64,000 nucleotides of DNA, taken from positions 1-64,000 of the forward strand of contig CALEAD010000007.1 of assembly GCA_937943625.1 (NCBI GenBank), given 5' to 3'. Source of the stretch: an uncultured Anaerolineae bacterium. GTDB lineage: Bacteria; Chloroflexota; Anaerolineae; Promineifilales; Promineifilaceae. The position numbers and the translations under genes are program-made. Of this stretch, positions 54,079 through 63,299 are shown piece after piece (the stretch's first letter is position 1; each line of letters starts with the position of its first letter). Below the pieces are notes generated by a model. The model saw only the letters and a program-made list of their open reading frames with translations. It made no database searches and was not told the origin of the DNA.

Positions 54079-55320
54079 TCACGTTTCACGCTCCTCGCTC
54101 TCCGCTTCACGCTTCAGGACATGGGCCAGGCGCTGCATGGCGCGCTGTTTGCCCAGGAGGGCAGGGACAGCGGGCAGGGGCGGACCGGCGGCGTGGCCAA
54201 TAAGGGCGGCGCAAACGGCCGTTTCCACGTCAGCTGGCGGCGGGAAGGCGTTGCGCAGAGCCGTGAGAATGACCTGGGCAGTTGGCGCGTCGAGCAAAAC
54301 AATGACGGCCAGTTCGGCAATCAAGCGGGTGAGGATGGCGCGGGCGTGGGGCTGGGCCAGCGCCGCCGCTCCCTCTGGCGTCAGCGCCATGCCGTCATCG
54401 AAGGCCCAGGCGGCCTGTGTGACGGCGTCGGCATACACGAAGAGGCCGGGGCGAATGGCGCGCGTGAGGGCGAGCAGCCACTTGGGATCGGTGGGCAGAA
54501 ACTCGTAAGCGTCTGCGAGAAACGGCCGTATTCCCACCATCACCTCCTCATCAGACAGCCGCTGCACGTATAACCGGTTCACCTGACGCAAGCTCTCCCA
54601 GGAAAAAGTCACCGGTTCTGGCGTGACGCGCTCCAGGCGATATTGCTGGCGCACCATCCAGCGGTCTATGTGGTCGGGGTCGCCGGGCGGCGTCCAGCCC
54701 AGCAGCAGCAAATAGTGCCACACCGCCTGGGGCAAGTACCCTTCCGCCTGCAACTCTGCCAGGCTATGCCCTTTTTGCGCCACAGGGTTATGCAAGGGCT
54801 GCCCTTGCTCGTTGCGCAAGAGGGGTAGGTGAATGTACATGGGTGGCTGCCAGCCGAGCAGGTGGCACAGATGTTGGGCAATGGGCGCGTTGGGCAGCCA
54901 GGCGGCTGAGCGCACGGCGTGGGTGATGGCCAACTCGTGTTCGTCCACAACGGCCGTAAACAGAGGATGGAAACGGCCGTTGTCATCGCGCAACACGGTC
55001 TGATCTGCCTGAGGTAGGCGCAAAAAAACGCCTGTGGCCGATTCCACCACGTCCCCCTGGGACAAAAGCTGCGTCAGGAAACGGCCGTAGGCCTTCTCGC
55101 CGCCGGGCTGCCAGGCAGGCGCCCCCTCATCCGCGCCGGGCCCTTCGTCCCAGCCCAGCCCCAGCCAGTCTAGCGCCGCCAGCATCTGCTGCGGTAAGAG
55201 AGGGGCAACAAAATCGCCGCCCAGGCTGCGCGCCAAGGCCCAGGCATGCACGGCCGTGTGCAAATTGCCCACGTGCGGCACAGCCGAATAATCCAATGCA
55301 AAAGAAACGCGGGGGAACAT
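54079..55320 (-). CDS. Degenerate glutamyl-tRNA synthetase paralogue, active site lost
   Basis: A 413-residue protein aligning along its length with the true GltX at 61809: start VSFALDYSAVPHVGNLHTAV against VRFAPSPTGYLHIGGARTAL, DWLGLGWDEGP against RWLGLDWDEGP, and AEGYLPQAVWHYLLLLG against AAGYLPQAMVNFLANVG. HIGH has become PHVGN, the RIEDTD block is deleted, and KLSKR reads AQKGHSL. Aminoacylation of glutamate is therefore unlikely. The C-terminal EAESEERET is encoded by a TTCACGCTCCTCGC-type repeat. It starts 5 nt after the PIN/TRAM stop and is probably co-transcribed. Reported roles for such paralogues do not fit this pattern, so function is unknown. Confidence 0.85.
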   Translation of the reverse strand: MFPRVSFALDYSAVPHVGNLHTAVHAWALARSLGGDFVAPLLPQQMLAALDWLGLGWDEGPGADEGAPAWQPGGEKAYGRFLTQLLSQGDVVESATGVFLRLPQADQTVLRDDNGRFHPLFTAVVDEHELAITHAVRSAAWLPNAPIAQHLCHLLGWQPPMYIHLPLLRNEQGQPLHNPVAQKGHSLAELQAEGYLPQAVWHYLLLLGWTPPGDPDHIDRWMVRQQYRLERVTPEPVTFSWESLRQVNRLYVQRLSDEEVMVGIRPFLADAYEFLPTDPKWLLALTRAIRPGLFVYADAVTQAAWAFDDGMALTPEGAAALAQPHARAILTRLIAELAVIVLLDAPTAQVILTALRNAFPPPADVETAVCAALIGHAAGPPLPAVPALLGKQRAMQRLAHVLKREAESEERET

Positions 55321-55325
55321 GCCGC

Positions 55326-56372
55326 TTACGGTTTGGCAAAAATCATGCGCCCGGCCGAGGTTTGCAGCACCTTCGTCACCGTCACATTCAGCGTCTTATC
55401 CATCAGGCGCTGCGCATCCTCCACCACAACCATCGTGCCATCTTCCAGGTAACCAACCCCCTGGCCTGGCTCGCGTCCTTCCTGAATGATCCTCACGCGC
55501 AGTTCCTCGCCAGGCAAAAAAGCAGCCTTTACCGCGTTGGCCAGGTCATTGATGTTCAATACCGTAACCCCCTGAATTTCCGCCACGCGATTCAGGTTGT
55601 AGTCGGTGGTCATAATGGGGCAGCGCAGGTGACGCGCCAGGGAGACCAGCTTGCTATCTACTTCACGCACCTCGCTCACGTCCATATCCGTAATGCGGGT
55701 GATGATTCTTTGCTCTTCTTGCAACATGCGCAACACTTCTAGCCCCCGCCGCCCGCGATTGCGGCGTATCATGTCCGGGCTGTCGGCGATGTATTGCAAT
55801 TCACGCAGCACAAAGTTTGGCACCAGCAGCACATCGCGCAGAAAACCAGTCTGGCTGATGTCGTGAATACGGCCGTCTATGATCACGCTTGTATCCAGCA
55901 AAATAAAGCTCTCTGGCGCTTCTAACACCCCTACACCCTGGGATACCGGCCGGAGATTTTGCATCAGAGACCGGAAATCCTGCTGGCGCATGGTCAGGAT
56001 CACGACGCTTAAGTAGCAGAACACAACCGCCGAGACCAGGGGCAAAATGTGGCGAAAAGGGGGCGGCAGCAAAGATAGGGGAAGCGAAAAAAGCGCCGCC
56101 CCCACCAGCCCCAAAAATAAGCCGGCAATAATTGCCACCAGCCGTTCCGCCGGCATACTGACCAACCTTTGGCGCATATGCCGCATTGGCACCACGGTAA
56201 AGTAAGGAGTTAACACCAGGCCAGTCAGTACCCCTAAAAGAGAAAAAATGATGACATAAACCTCAGGCAAATCGCCAAAGAAGTTGGCAATACTGTTTCC
56301 CAGGTAGCCGCCGGCAATGCCCAGGCCAACAGCGCCCAATAAACGAAAGAAAAAATCAACACTCAGTGCCAT
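55326..56372 (-). CDS. PIN/TRAM domain membrane protein (YacL-like)
   Basis: A 348-residue protein. Four transmembrane helices occupy residues 1-130 (VDFFFRLLGAVGLGIAGGYL; AERLVAIIAGLFLGLVGAAL). A PIN nuclease domain follows, with acidic residues in LLDTSVIIDGRIHDI, VPNFVLRELQYIADS, and PIMTTDYNLNRVAEI. The TRAM domain at the end is GQGVGYLEDGTMVVVEDAQR and TVTKVLQTSAGRMIF. PIN domains cut RNA; the TRAM part is an RNA-binding barrel. YacL relatives are common in Firmicutes and Chloroflexi, often near tRNA or ribosome genes, and their target is unknown. The GluRS-like gene follows after 5 nt. Confidence 0.9.
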   Translation of the reverse strand: MALSVDFFFRLLGAVGLGIAGGYLGNSIANFFGDLPEVYVIIFSLLGVLTGLVLTPYFTVVPMRHMRQRLVSMPAERLVAIIAGLFLGLVGAALFSLPLSLLPPPFRHILPLVSAVVFCYLSVVILTMRQQDFRSLMQNLRPVSQGVGVLEAPESFILLDTSVIIDGRIHDISQTGFLRDVLLVPNFVLRELQYIADSPDMIRRNRGRRGLEVLRMLQEEQRIITRITDMDVSEVREVDSKLVSLARHLRCPIMTTDYNLNRVAEIQGVTVLNINDLANAVKAAFLPGEELRVRIIQEGREPGQGVGYLEDGTMVVVEDAQRLMDKTLNVTVTKVLQTSAGRMIFAKP

Positions 56373-57333
56373 AGCTTTTGTTAACCTGATTTCCAGAAAA
56401 AAACTGACCGAGATAAATAAAAACAGGCATGATTCAGGTATTTCTTGTTTGATTTGCGTGCCGACCGCTGACCGCGATTTTGTCAGTGATAAGCGGTTTG
56501 CCGTCAGCCATTTGCGGTCAGAAATTTATAAAGCATCGTGTGCAAAGAAGATGAACCATGCCCAGAAATAAATAGCGTACCATCTGTGCATTATGCCTGC
56601 TACAGAGCTTATTTTCAACCAAAATAAGCACCCCCTCATGGGCAGGTGTTAAAAGCGGGTTATGGTTACGACATGTGTGCTTCTGGCTAAAAACTGTAAC
56701 GCAGGATGGCTTCCTGCGCCACAAATTACTTAGTTTGGGGGAAACGTGCGCACTATCACGAATGAAACCGTAACGCAGGTTACCAAACCTGAGCCTGCCA
56801 ACCAGGTTTGGCAACCTGGGCTACATTTACAGACGGCGGTCAGCAATCGGTCGCCGGCGGTCATTTTTAAGAGAGGGGAGGCATGGGGTAGACAGGGTTT
56901 GCTGATTGTCTACCCCATGCCTGAAGAAAGAGGGAGAGGGAGGGGAAAGGGTTGCTGCCAAAGAGATAATAGCACGTGTGTTCTAAAACGTCAATACCCC
57001 ACCAACAGCAGACCGCAATTTTGGTAGTGATAGGCGGTCTGCCAACGGCCGTTTGTAGTGCCAACTTTGGTCAATTGCCCGCCAGAGTGGTCACTACAGA
57101 CTTCTCTGTGCCATCCCGCTCGCATTGTTTCAAATTTAGAATTACCGATACCCCGCCTTTTTTCAGGAGCCGCACTCTTTTTCTCAGATTGGTTGTATAA
57201 TGAATGTGACGTTGGTTGGTTTGATGATTGGCTCGTTGGCTGGAAACTGACAAGCAATTACCAAACGCTTCGCGCCGATCCGTTGAATTTGTGAAAACCT
57301 GGGTGCCACTTCTAAGAAACTGCAAGGGTAGTC
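56373..57333. other. Large non-coding region (about 960 bp) packed with repeats
   Basis: 56428-56560 is a family B element (CATGATTCA ... TGAACCATG; centre GACCGCTGACCGCGATTTTG). 56740-56882 is a full leader repeat (L10) with CACGAATGAAACCGTAACGC, CAGGTTACCAAACCTG, CCAGGTTTGGCAACCTGG, and GTCATTTTTAAGAGAGGGGA, but the ATG after it is followed by GGG TAG, so it serves no gene. 57000-57060 has a CAGACCGCAATTTTGGTAGT / GGCGGTCTGCC fragment. 57200-57260 is a family E fragment (GTTGGTTGGTTTGATGATTG). TATAAT at about 57195-57200 could be a promoter for amrS. I see no gene or known RNA here. Confidence 0.65.
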
Positions 57334-58413
57334 ATGGGAAACGAAACCTATTTTCCAACTCGCTATTGGCACAAACTGGCAGACGGCCGTATTCAGTGTG
57401 ATCTGTGCCCGCGCGCCTGCGCCTTGCACAATGGGCAGCGGGGCCTTTGCTTTGTGCGCATGGCGCAAGATGACGCCATTGTGCTGACTACTTACGGCCG
57501 TTCCAGCGGCTTTTGCGTAGACCCCATCGAAAAAAAGCCACTCAACCACTTTTTGCCCGGTACGGCCGTGTTCTCCTTTGGCACGGCTGGCTGCAACCTG
57601 GCCTGCAAATTTTGCCAGAACTGGGACATCAGCAAATCGCGCGAGATGGACACCCTGGCCGACGCCGCCAGTGCCGAAACCATTGCCCAGGCAGCGCGGC
57701 GCCTGGGCTGCCGCAGTGTTGCCTACACCTACAATGACCCGGTGATCTTTATGGAGTACGCCATAGATGTGGCGCAGGCGTGCCGCGAAGTGGGCATTCG
57801 CTCTGTGGCCGTCACCGCCGGCTATATCAATGAGCAGCCGCGTCTTGAATTCTTTCGCCACATGGATGCCGCCAACGTAGACCTGAAAGGGTTTAGCGAG
57901 GCATTCTACCAAAAGCTGTGCGCTGGCTCCTTGCAGCCAGTGCTAGACACCCTGCGCTACCTGAAGCACGAAACCAATGTCTGGCTGGAGGTCACCAACC
58001 TGCTCATTCCCGGCTGGAATGATGGCGAGGAGGAACTGCACGCGATGACGCAGTGGGTGGTAACAGAGCTAGGGCCGGATGTGCCAATGCACTTCACCGC
58101 TTTCCATCCCGACTACAAACTGCGCAATGTCCCGCCAACGCCAGCAGCCACGCTACACAACGCGCGGCGCATTGCCCTGGAAAATGGCGTGCGCTATGTC
58201 TACACCGGCAACGTCTCCGACAGGCGCGGCCAGTCTACGTATTGCCATGCGTGCGGCCATCTGCTCATCGGCCGTAACTGGTATGTGCTGGATGAGTGGG
58301 GGCTGGATGAAAACGGCCGTTGCCAGCTTTGCCACACCCCCTGCGCCGGCGTTTTTGAACCCACCCCCGGCCACTGGGGGGCCAGACGCCTGCCCGTGCG
58401 CCTGCACGCCTGA
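57334..58413 (+). CDS. amrS: AmmeMemoRadiSam system radical SAM enzyme
   Basis: A 359-residue radical SAM protein. The cluster motif C-x3-C-x2-C is CNLACKFCQNW after TAVFSFGTAG, the N-terminal cysteines in CDLCPRACALHNGQRGLCFV and the C-terminal pair CHACGHLL / CQLCHTPC may bind further iron-sulfur clusters or zinc. This is the AmrS family, usually found with AMMECR1 and Memo homologues; neither is in this window. The reaction is not established. The ATG at 57334 has CAAGGGTAG about 6 nt upstream. It stands alone, followed by minCDE on the same strand. Confidence 0.88.
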   Translation: MGNETYFPTRYWHKLADGRIQCDLCPRACALHNGQRGLCFVRMAQDDAIVLTTYGRSSGFCVDPIEKKPLNHFLPGTAVFSFGTAGCNLACKFCQNWDISKSREMDTLADAASAETIAQAARRLGCRSVAYTYNDPVIFMEYAIDVAQACREVGIRSVAVTAGYINEQPRLEFFRHMDAANVDLKGFSEAFYQKLCAGSLQPVLDTLRYLKHETNVWLEVTNLLIPGWNDGEEELHAMTQWVVTELGPDVPMHFTAFHPDYKLRNVPPTPAATLHNARRIALENGVRYVYTGNVSDRRGQSTYCHACGHLLIGRNWYVLDEWGLDENGRCQLCHTPCAGVFEPTPGHWGARRLPVRLHA

Positions 58414-58452
58414 CCTGCGCCCCTGAGTTTGCGCCATTTTCACGCTTGCCAC

Positions 58453-58481
58453 TTGCCAGCCATCCGGTTTTGTTGTATTAT
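58453..58481 (+). promoter_or_regulatory. Putative sigma-70 promoter of minCDE
   Basis: TTGCCA (58453-58458), 17-nt spacer, TATTAT (58476-58481), 71 nt before the minC ATG. Confidence 0.55.
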
Positions 58482-58551
58482 TTCAACAATTCTGGCTTGC
58501 CCGGCTGGCACCTTCGCACACTGGCTTCCCAACCAGCCTCATCAATCTGGC

Positions 58552-59265
58552 ATGACACACCGAACTGAGACAGGCATCAGCATCAAAGGCATACGCGACG
58601 GGCTGCTCGTTACCCTGGGAGATGGTGAGTATGCCGACGTGTTGGTGCGCCTTGACGCTGAACTGGCAGAAAAGCAAGAATTCTTGCAAGGCAGCCGCAT
58701 TGCCCTGGCCGTCGGCCAACGGCCGTTGCAGCGCCAGCAACTCAGCGAAATCCAGCAACTCTTTGCGCGGCACCGCCTGTTACTATGGACTGTGCTGGCA
58801 GACGCCGACGACACCAAAACGGCCGCACGCGAGTTAGAGCTGGCCACGCGCCTGCCCGGCAGCCAGACAGACCTGGACGGTAAGCAACTGCAAACACCCT
58901 TACCAGACAGGCAGCCAGCGCCCACACCCATCGGCACAGGCGCACTGCTGCTCAAAGAGACACTGCGCTCTGGTCGTGCCGTGTATCACGAAGGGGCCAT
59001 TATCATCCTGGGCGACGTGAACCCAGGCGCCGAGGTGATTGCCGCTGGCGACGTGATTGTCTGGGGGCGGCTGCGTGGCCTGGTTCATGCCGGCGCGCTG
59101 GGGGATGAAACAGCCGTGATCTGCGCCCTCGATCTCAACCCCACGCAGTTACGCATTGCCGATCAGATTGCCATTCCGCCAGAAACACGTCGGCGCAAGT
59201 CTGAACCAGAGCAGGCCGTCATTCGTGACGGGCAAATCACGGCCGAAGCGTGGCACAGCAGGTAG
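58552..59265 (+). CDS. minC: Septum site-determining protein MinC
   Basis: A 237-residue FtsZ-ring inhibitor. The N-terminal domain (ISIKGIRDGLLVTLGDGEYA) inhibits FtsZ polymerisation and the C-terminal beta-helix, with EGAIIILGDVNPGAEVIAAG and DVIVWGRLRGLVHAGA, dimerises and binds MinD. The ATG at 58552 is chosen because it begins the first conserved strand; a longer frame to 58429 overlaps the promoter. A TCTGGC purine-poor context precedes it, so initiation is not strongly marked. minD starts 193 nt later, behind a leader repeat. Confidence 0.9.
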   Translation: MTHRTETGISIKGIRDGLLVTLGDGEYADVLVRLDAELAEKQEFLQGSRIALAVGQRPLQRQQLSEIQQLFARHRLLLWTVLADADDTKTAARELELATRLPGSQTDLDGKQLQTPLPDRQPAPTPIGTGALLLKETLRSGRAVYHEGAIIILGDVNPGAEVIAAGDVIVWGRLRGLVHAGALGDETAVICALDLNPTQLRIADQIAIPPETRRRKSEPEQAVIRDGQITAEAWHSR

Positions 59266-59282
59266 GAAACGGCCGTTTTACC

Positions 59283-59403
59283 TTCATGCATGGGCACACC
59301 CCACGAATGAACATATCACGCAGGTTACCAAAATCTGCGCCCACCGGGTTTAGCAACCCGGGCTGCAGCGGTCGGCGGTCAGCCGTCGGCGGTCTATTTT
59401 CAG
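59283..59403 (+). repeat. Composite leader repeat before minD (copy L11), degenerate end
   Basis: GGCACACCCCACGAATGAAC, GCAGGTTACCAAAATCTGCG, CCGGGTTTAGCAACCCGG, GCGGTCGGCGGTCAGCCGTC, GGCGGTCTATTTTCAGAAC. The usual AAGGGAG is lost; minD instead uses ACAGGAGA at 59448-59455 closer to its ATG. Confidence 0.8.
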
Positions 59404-59458
59404 AACAAAACGGAAGAATGGGAAGAGCGGGCGACAGTCATTGAGACAGGAGAAAGAT

Positions 59459-60262
59459 ATGAGTGCGAAAGTAATTACCGTAACATCCGGCAAAGGAGGG
59501 GTTGGCAAGACCACTATTTCCGCCAACCTGGCCACCGCCCTGGCCATGTTGGGCAAGCGGGTTGTCGCCATTGATGCCGACATTGGCCTGCGCAACCTCG
59601 ACGTCGTCATGGGGCTAGAAAACCGCATCGTTTACGACCTGGTAGACGTAGTCGAAGGGCGCTGTCGCCTGCGCCAGGCCATGATCAAAGACAAGCGCCA
59701 ACCGGAGCTCTACCTCATTCCTGCGGCGCAAACGCGCGACAAAATGGCTGTCAGCCCCTCAGACATGATTCTGGTGTGTGACCAACTGCGCCCAGAAATA
59801 GATTACATTCTCATAGATTCCCCTGCCGGCATTGAGCGCGGCTTTCGCAATGCCATTGCCCCGGCCGATCAGGTATTGGTTGTCACCAACCCAGAGGTCT
59901 CCTCCGTGCGCGACGCGGATCGCATCATTGGCCTGATAGAAGCCGAAGAAAAAGGCCCTGCCCATCTCATCATCAACCGGCTCAAACCGGAAATGGTGGC
60001 GCGGGGCGATATGCTCTCGATTGCCGACGTGCTAGACATTCTCGCTATTCCGCTTATTGGCATCATTCCCGAAGATGAGAACATTCTTGTCTCCACCAAC
60101 CAGGGCATGCCCCTTGTGATGTCTAGCACCAACGGCGTTAGCGCTAGCCAGGCGTTTCGCAATGTGGCGCTGCGGCTAACCGGGCAGGATGTCCCTTTCA
60201 TGGACTTCTCGCAAAAGCCAGGGCTGCGCGGCTGGCTAAAGAACCTGATTGGTGGGCGCTAG
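59459..60262 (+). CDS. minD: Septum site-determining ATPase MinD
   Basis: A 267-residue ParA/MinD-type ATPase. The deviant Walker A is GKGGVGKTT in VTSGKGGVGKTTISANLATA, Walker A' is IDADIGLRNLDVVMG, Walker B is YILIDSPAG, and the C-terminal amphipathic membrane helix is GLRGWLKNLIGGR. It recruits MinC to the membrane and is released by MinE. The ATG at 59459 has CAGGAG 6 nt upstream. It follows minC and precedes minE by 18 nt, the usual order. Confidence 0.97.
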   Translation: MSAKVITVTSGKGGVGKTTISANLATALAMLGKRVVAIDADIGLRNLDVVMGLENRIVYDLVDVVEGRCRLRQAMIKDKRQPELYLIPAAQTRDKMAVSPSDMILVCDQLRPEIDYILIDSPAGIERGFRNAIAPADQVLVVTNPEVSSVRDADRIIGLIEAEEKGPAHLIINRLKPEMVARGDMLSIADVLDILAIPLIGIIPEDENILVSTNQGMPLVMSSTNGVSASQAFRNVALRLTGQDVPFMDFSQKPGLRGWLKNLIGGR

Positions 60263-60280
60263 GGAGGAGGTAGAAGAACG

Positions 60281-60538
60281 ATGAGCTGGCTGGGACAATT
60301 TTTCGGCAAAAAAGAGACGAGCAGCAGCGTGGCGAAAAAGCGGCTGCAAATGGTGTTGGTGCACGATCGGAACGATATTTCGCCGGGGCTGCTGGAGCTA
60401 ATCAAGGATGATATTATTCAGGTAATTGTCCGGCACCTGGCTATTGATCCTACTTCGGTGGTGGTTAACCTGAATCAGGATGGCCCGAACAGCTTTTTGG
60501 TGGCAGAGATTCCCCTGCCCGGCAATAGTAGTAGATAG
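60281..60538 (+). CDS. minE: Cell division topological specificity factor MinE
   Basis: An 85-residue protein. The amphipathic N-terminal MSWLGQFFGKKETSSSVAKK and RLQMVLVHDRNDISPGLLEL, then the core DDIIQVIVRHLAIDPTSV, are those of MinE, which stimulates MinD ATPase and drives its release. GGGAGGAGG lies 8-10 nt before the ATG. It is 18 nt after minD. The length and pattern are normal. Confidence 0.95.
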   Translation: MSWLGQFFGKKETSSSVAKKRLQMVLVHDRNDISPGLLELIKDDIIQVIVRHLAIDPTSVVVNLNQDGPNSFLVAEIPLPGNSSR

Positions 60539-60609
60539 CATGAGGGTTCAGTAGGAAACGGCCGTTTTCCCTCGTCAAAACCCCTTCAACGCATAAAATT
60601 GAGGGCGCA

Positions 60610-61716
60610 ATGACCGAAAGAACTTCTGTCTGGCGCTATTTTGACATCTGGCTGGCAGCAGCCGTGCTGCTGCTTACCGCCTATGGCATCCTCATGATTC
60701 GCAGCGCCGTCACCGGCGCACCCGCCCTGGAAGGTCACCCCGTCCGCCAACTCTACTGGGCCGCCGCCGGCCTGGTCGTCATGCTCGTCTTCGCCGCCAT
60801 TGATTATCGCTATCTTGCTTCTGCGCACTGGTACATCTACGGCCTGCTGGTGCTTGCCCTCATTTTTGTGGTGGTTGCCGGGCAAATCAACAACGATGCG
60901 CGGCGCTGGATCAGCCTCGGCTTTATCGAAATTCAGCCCTCAGAATTCGGTCGTGTTTTCATTGCCCTCACCTTCTCACAATTTCTCGCCTCACGGCGCG
61001 ACCGCATTAACCGATTTTCCAATACCATCGTTAGCCTCATTTACGTCGGCCTACCCATTGGCCTCATCTTTTTGCAGCCAGACCTGGGCATGTCGCTCCT
61101 GTTCATCGTGCTCTGGTTTGTCATCATCTGGCTGGCCGGATTACCTCTTTCTCACTTTCTCATCCTGGCCGCCCTGGGCATTCTTGGTGGCGTCCTCATC
61201 TACCCCAACCTGGCCGACTACCAGAAAGCGCGCATTACCACCTTCTTGAACCCAGAAGCGGCCAGCCCAGAGGATGTGTTCAACGTAGACCAGGCGGTCA
61301 TCAGTGTGGGAACCGGTGGCCTTTTTGGCAAAGGGTATTTGCAAGGCACACAAAGCCAGCTAGGGTTCTTGCGTGTGCAGCATACTGACTTCATTTTTTC
61401 CGTAATTACTGAAGAGATGGGGCTGGTTTTTGGCGCTTTTGTGGTGCTGGGACTGATGGGGTTCATTCTCTGGCGCATTATTCGCGTGGCCAATATCACC
61501 CCAGACCCGGTTGGCAAGCTGGCCTGCACCGGCATTGCCGCCATTCTGTTCTTCCAAACCGTTGTGAGCGTAGGTATGAACGTGCGCATTGTGCCTGTTA
61601 CCGGCCTGACGCTGCCATTTGTCAGTTATGGGGGTAGCTCACTCATCACCCTGTTTATGGCCATTGGTGTGGTACAATCCATCCTCATGCGGCACCGCAA
61701 ACAAGACTTTGGCTAA
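60610..61716 (+). CDS. rodA: SEDS peptidoglycan glycosyltransferase (RodA/FtsW)
   Basis: A 368-residue protein with about ten helices. SEDS motifs are NNDARRWISLGFIEIQPSEF, FLQPDLGMSLLFIVLWFVII with the catalytic aspartate region, GTQSQLGFLRVQHTDFIFSV and PFVSYGGSSLITLFMAIGVV. SEDS proteins polymerise lipid II with a class B PBP. RodA acts in elongation and FtsW in division; the place next to minCDE does not decide which. AAATTGAGGGCGCA is a weak ribosome-binding context. It is followed by gltX after 92 nt, with a family E hairpin in the gap. Confidence 0.9.
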   Translation: MTERTSVWRYFDIWLAAAVLLLTAYGILMIRSAVTGAPALEGHPVRQLYWAAAGLVVMLVFAAIDYRYLASAHWYIYGLLVLALIFVVVAGQINNDARRWISLGFIEIQPSEFGRVFIALTFSQFLASRRDRINRFSNTIVSLIYVGLPIGLIFLQPDLGMSLLFIVLWFVIIWLAGLPLSHFLILAALGILGGVLIYPNLADYQKARITTFLNPEAASPEDVFNVDQAVISVGTGGLFGKGYLQGTQSQLGFLRVQHTDFIFSVITEEMGLVFGAFVVLGLMGFILWRIIRVANITPDPVGKLACTGIAAILFFQTVVSVGMNVRIVPVTGLTLPFVSYGGSSLITLFMAIGVVQSILMRHRKQDFG

Positions 61717-61808
61717 AAGCGGCGCCAGCAATGATACGTTGGTTTGCTGATTAGTTAGCTGAAACCAACCAGCAAATCACTTTCCTCATCCTTGCTTTCG
61801 GGGAGATT

Positions 61809-63293
61809 ATGACTGTACGAGTTCGATTTGCCCCCAGCCCAACGGGGTATTTGCACATTGGCGGCGCGCGCACGGCGCTATTTAACTGGCTGTTTGCGCG
61901 CAAGCATGGCGGGCAGTTCATTTTGCGCATCGAAGATACCGATCAGAAGCGTACCGTTCCCGGTGCGCTGGCGGCCATTATGGATGGGTTACGCTGGCTG
62001 GGACTGGATTGGGACGAAGGGCCAGATGTGGGTGGCCCCTGTGCGCCTTACATTCAGACTGAGCGCGCGCCGCTTTATCAGGAATGGGCGCATTGGCTGG
62101 TGGCGCAAAGGCATGCCTATCGCTGTTTTTGCACGCCGGAAGAACTGGAAGCGATGCGCACGGAGCAACTGGCGCAGAAACAGCCGCTGGGGTACAACGG
62201 CCGTTGCCGTTATCTGACCCCCGAGCAAATCGCTGCCAGAGAAGCTGCCGGGTTGGAGTACGTCATCCGCTTCAAAATGCCGCGCGAAGGTGAAACCACC
62301 ATCCAGGACGTGGTGCGCGGCCCCATCACCTACCAGAACGGCCAAATCGCCGACGCCGTGCTGCTAAAATCAGACGGCCTGCCCACCTATCATCTGGCTA
62401 ACGTCGTGGACGACCACTTCATGGGCATCACGCACATCTTGCGCGCCGATGAGTGGATTAACACCGCCCCGCTGCACATTAACCTGTATGGCGCATTTGG
62501 CTGGGACGTGCCGGTTTATGCCCACCTTTCCCTGGTGCTAAACCCCAGCGGCAAGGGCAAGCTGAGCAAGCGCACGCAGGCGTTTGACGACGAGGGGCAA
62601 CAGGTGCTGGTGAAAGTGGAGGAGTTTCAGGCTGCCGGCTATCTGCCGCAGGCGATGGTAAACTTTCTGGCAAATGTGGGGTACTCCACCGGAGATGACC
62701 GTGAAAAGTTTAGCGTTCAGGAAGCAATTGCGGGATTCAAGCTGGAAAACATCAACCCGGCCCCTTCACGCCTGCCCTATAGCAAGCTAGACTGGCTGAA
62801 TGGGCAGTATATTCAGGAGATGGAGCCGCTGGCGCTGGCGCAGGCGGTGAAGCCATTCCTGGACGCACAGGGGTTGGAAGTAGATGTGGGGGTGCTGCTA
62901 CTGTTGATGCCGGCACTGAGTAAGCGGCTAAAGCGGCTGACGGACGCGATTGAATTTTTGCGCTTTTTATCTGATGACGCGCCACTGCAAACAACGGCCG
63001 TTGACCTGACGCACAAGCAGCTCCCTCTAGAACAGGCCAGGCTGGCCTTTCAGCAGGCGCGAGAGTTCGTTGCCAGTGTGGAACCGTATAACCTGGAAAC
63101 GCTCAGCGCGGGGCTAACGGCCATTGGCGAACGGTATACGCTAAACAGCAAGGCCGGCCCCTTCCTGGGAGCCATGCGCTATGCTGTCACCGGGCAACAG
63201 GTTTCGCCCCCTCTGTTTGAGTCTATGTTGGCGCTAGGGCGCGCGCGCGTGTTGGCGCGGCTGGCACAGGCGATTGAAGTCATTGGCGGTTAG
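61809..63293 (+). CDS. gltX: Glutamyl-tRNA synthetase
   Basis: A 494-residue class I enzyme. HIGH box is APSPTGYLHIGGARTALFNW, RIEDTDQKRTVPGALAAIMD binds ATP and tRNA acceptor, the zinc-like CFCTPEELEAMR region is present, and the KMSKS box is GKGKLSKRTQ. The C-terminal helical anticodon-binding domain is complete. GGGGAGA lies 5 nt before the ATG. It is the functional counterpart to the degenerate paralogue at 54079-55320. Whether it is discriminating or non-discriminating is not decided here; the presence of GlnRS suggests discriminating. Confidence 0.97.
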   Translation: MTVRVRFAPSPTGYLHIGGARTALFNWLFARKHGGQFILRIEDTDQKRTVPGALAAIMDGLRWLGLDWDEGPDVGGPCAPYIQTERAPLYQEWAHWLVAQRHAYRCFCTPEELEAMRTEQLAQKQPLGYNGRCRYLTPEQIAAREAAGLEYVIRFKMPREGETTIQDVVRGPITYQNGQIADAVLLKSDGLPTYHLANVVDDHFMGITHILRADEWINTAPLHINLYGAFGWDVPVYAHLSLVLNPSGKGKLSKRTQAFDDEGQQVLVKVEEFQAAGYLPQAMVNFLANVGYSTGDDREKFSVQEAIAGFKLENINPAPSRLPYSKLDWLNGQYIQEMEPLALAQAVKPFLDAQGLEVDVGVLLLLMPALSKRLKRLTDAIEFLRFLSDDAPLQTTAVDLTHKQLPLEQARLAFQQAREFVASVEPYNLETLSAGLTAIGERYTLNSKAGPFLGAMRYAVTGQQVSPPLFESMLALGRARVLARLAQAIEVIGG

Positions 63294-63299
63294 CAATTG

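Noticed and set aside
56878-56890. ATG after a leader repeat at 56882 as the start of a gene
   Set aside because: The frame is ATG GGG TAG, so it ends after two codons.
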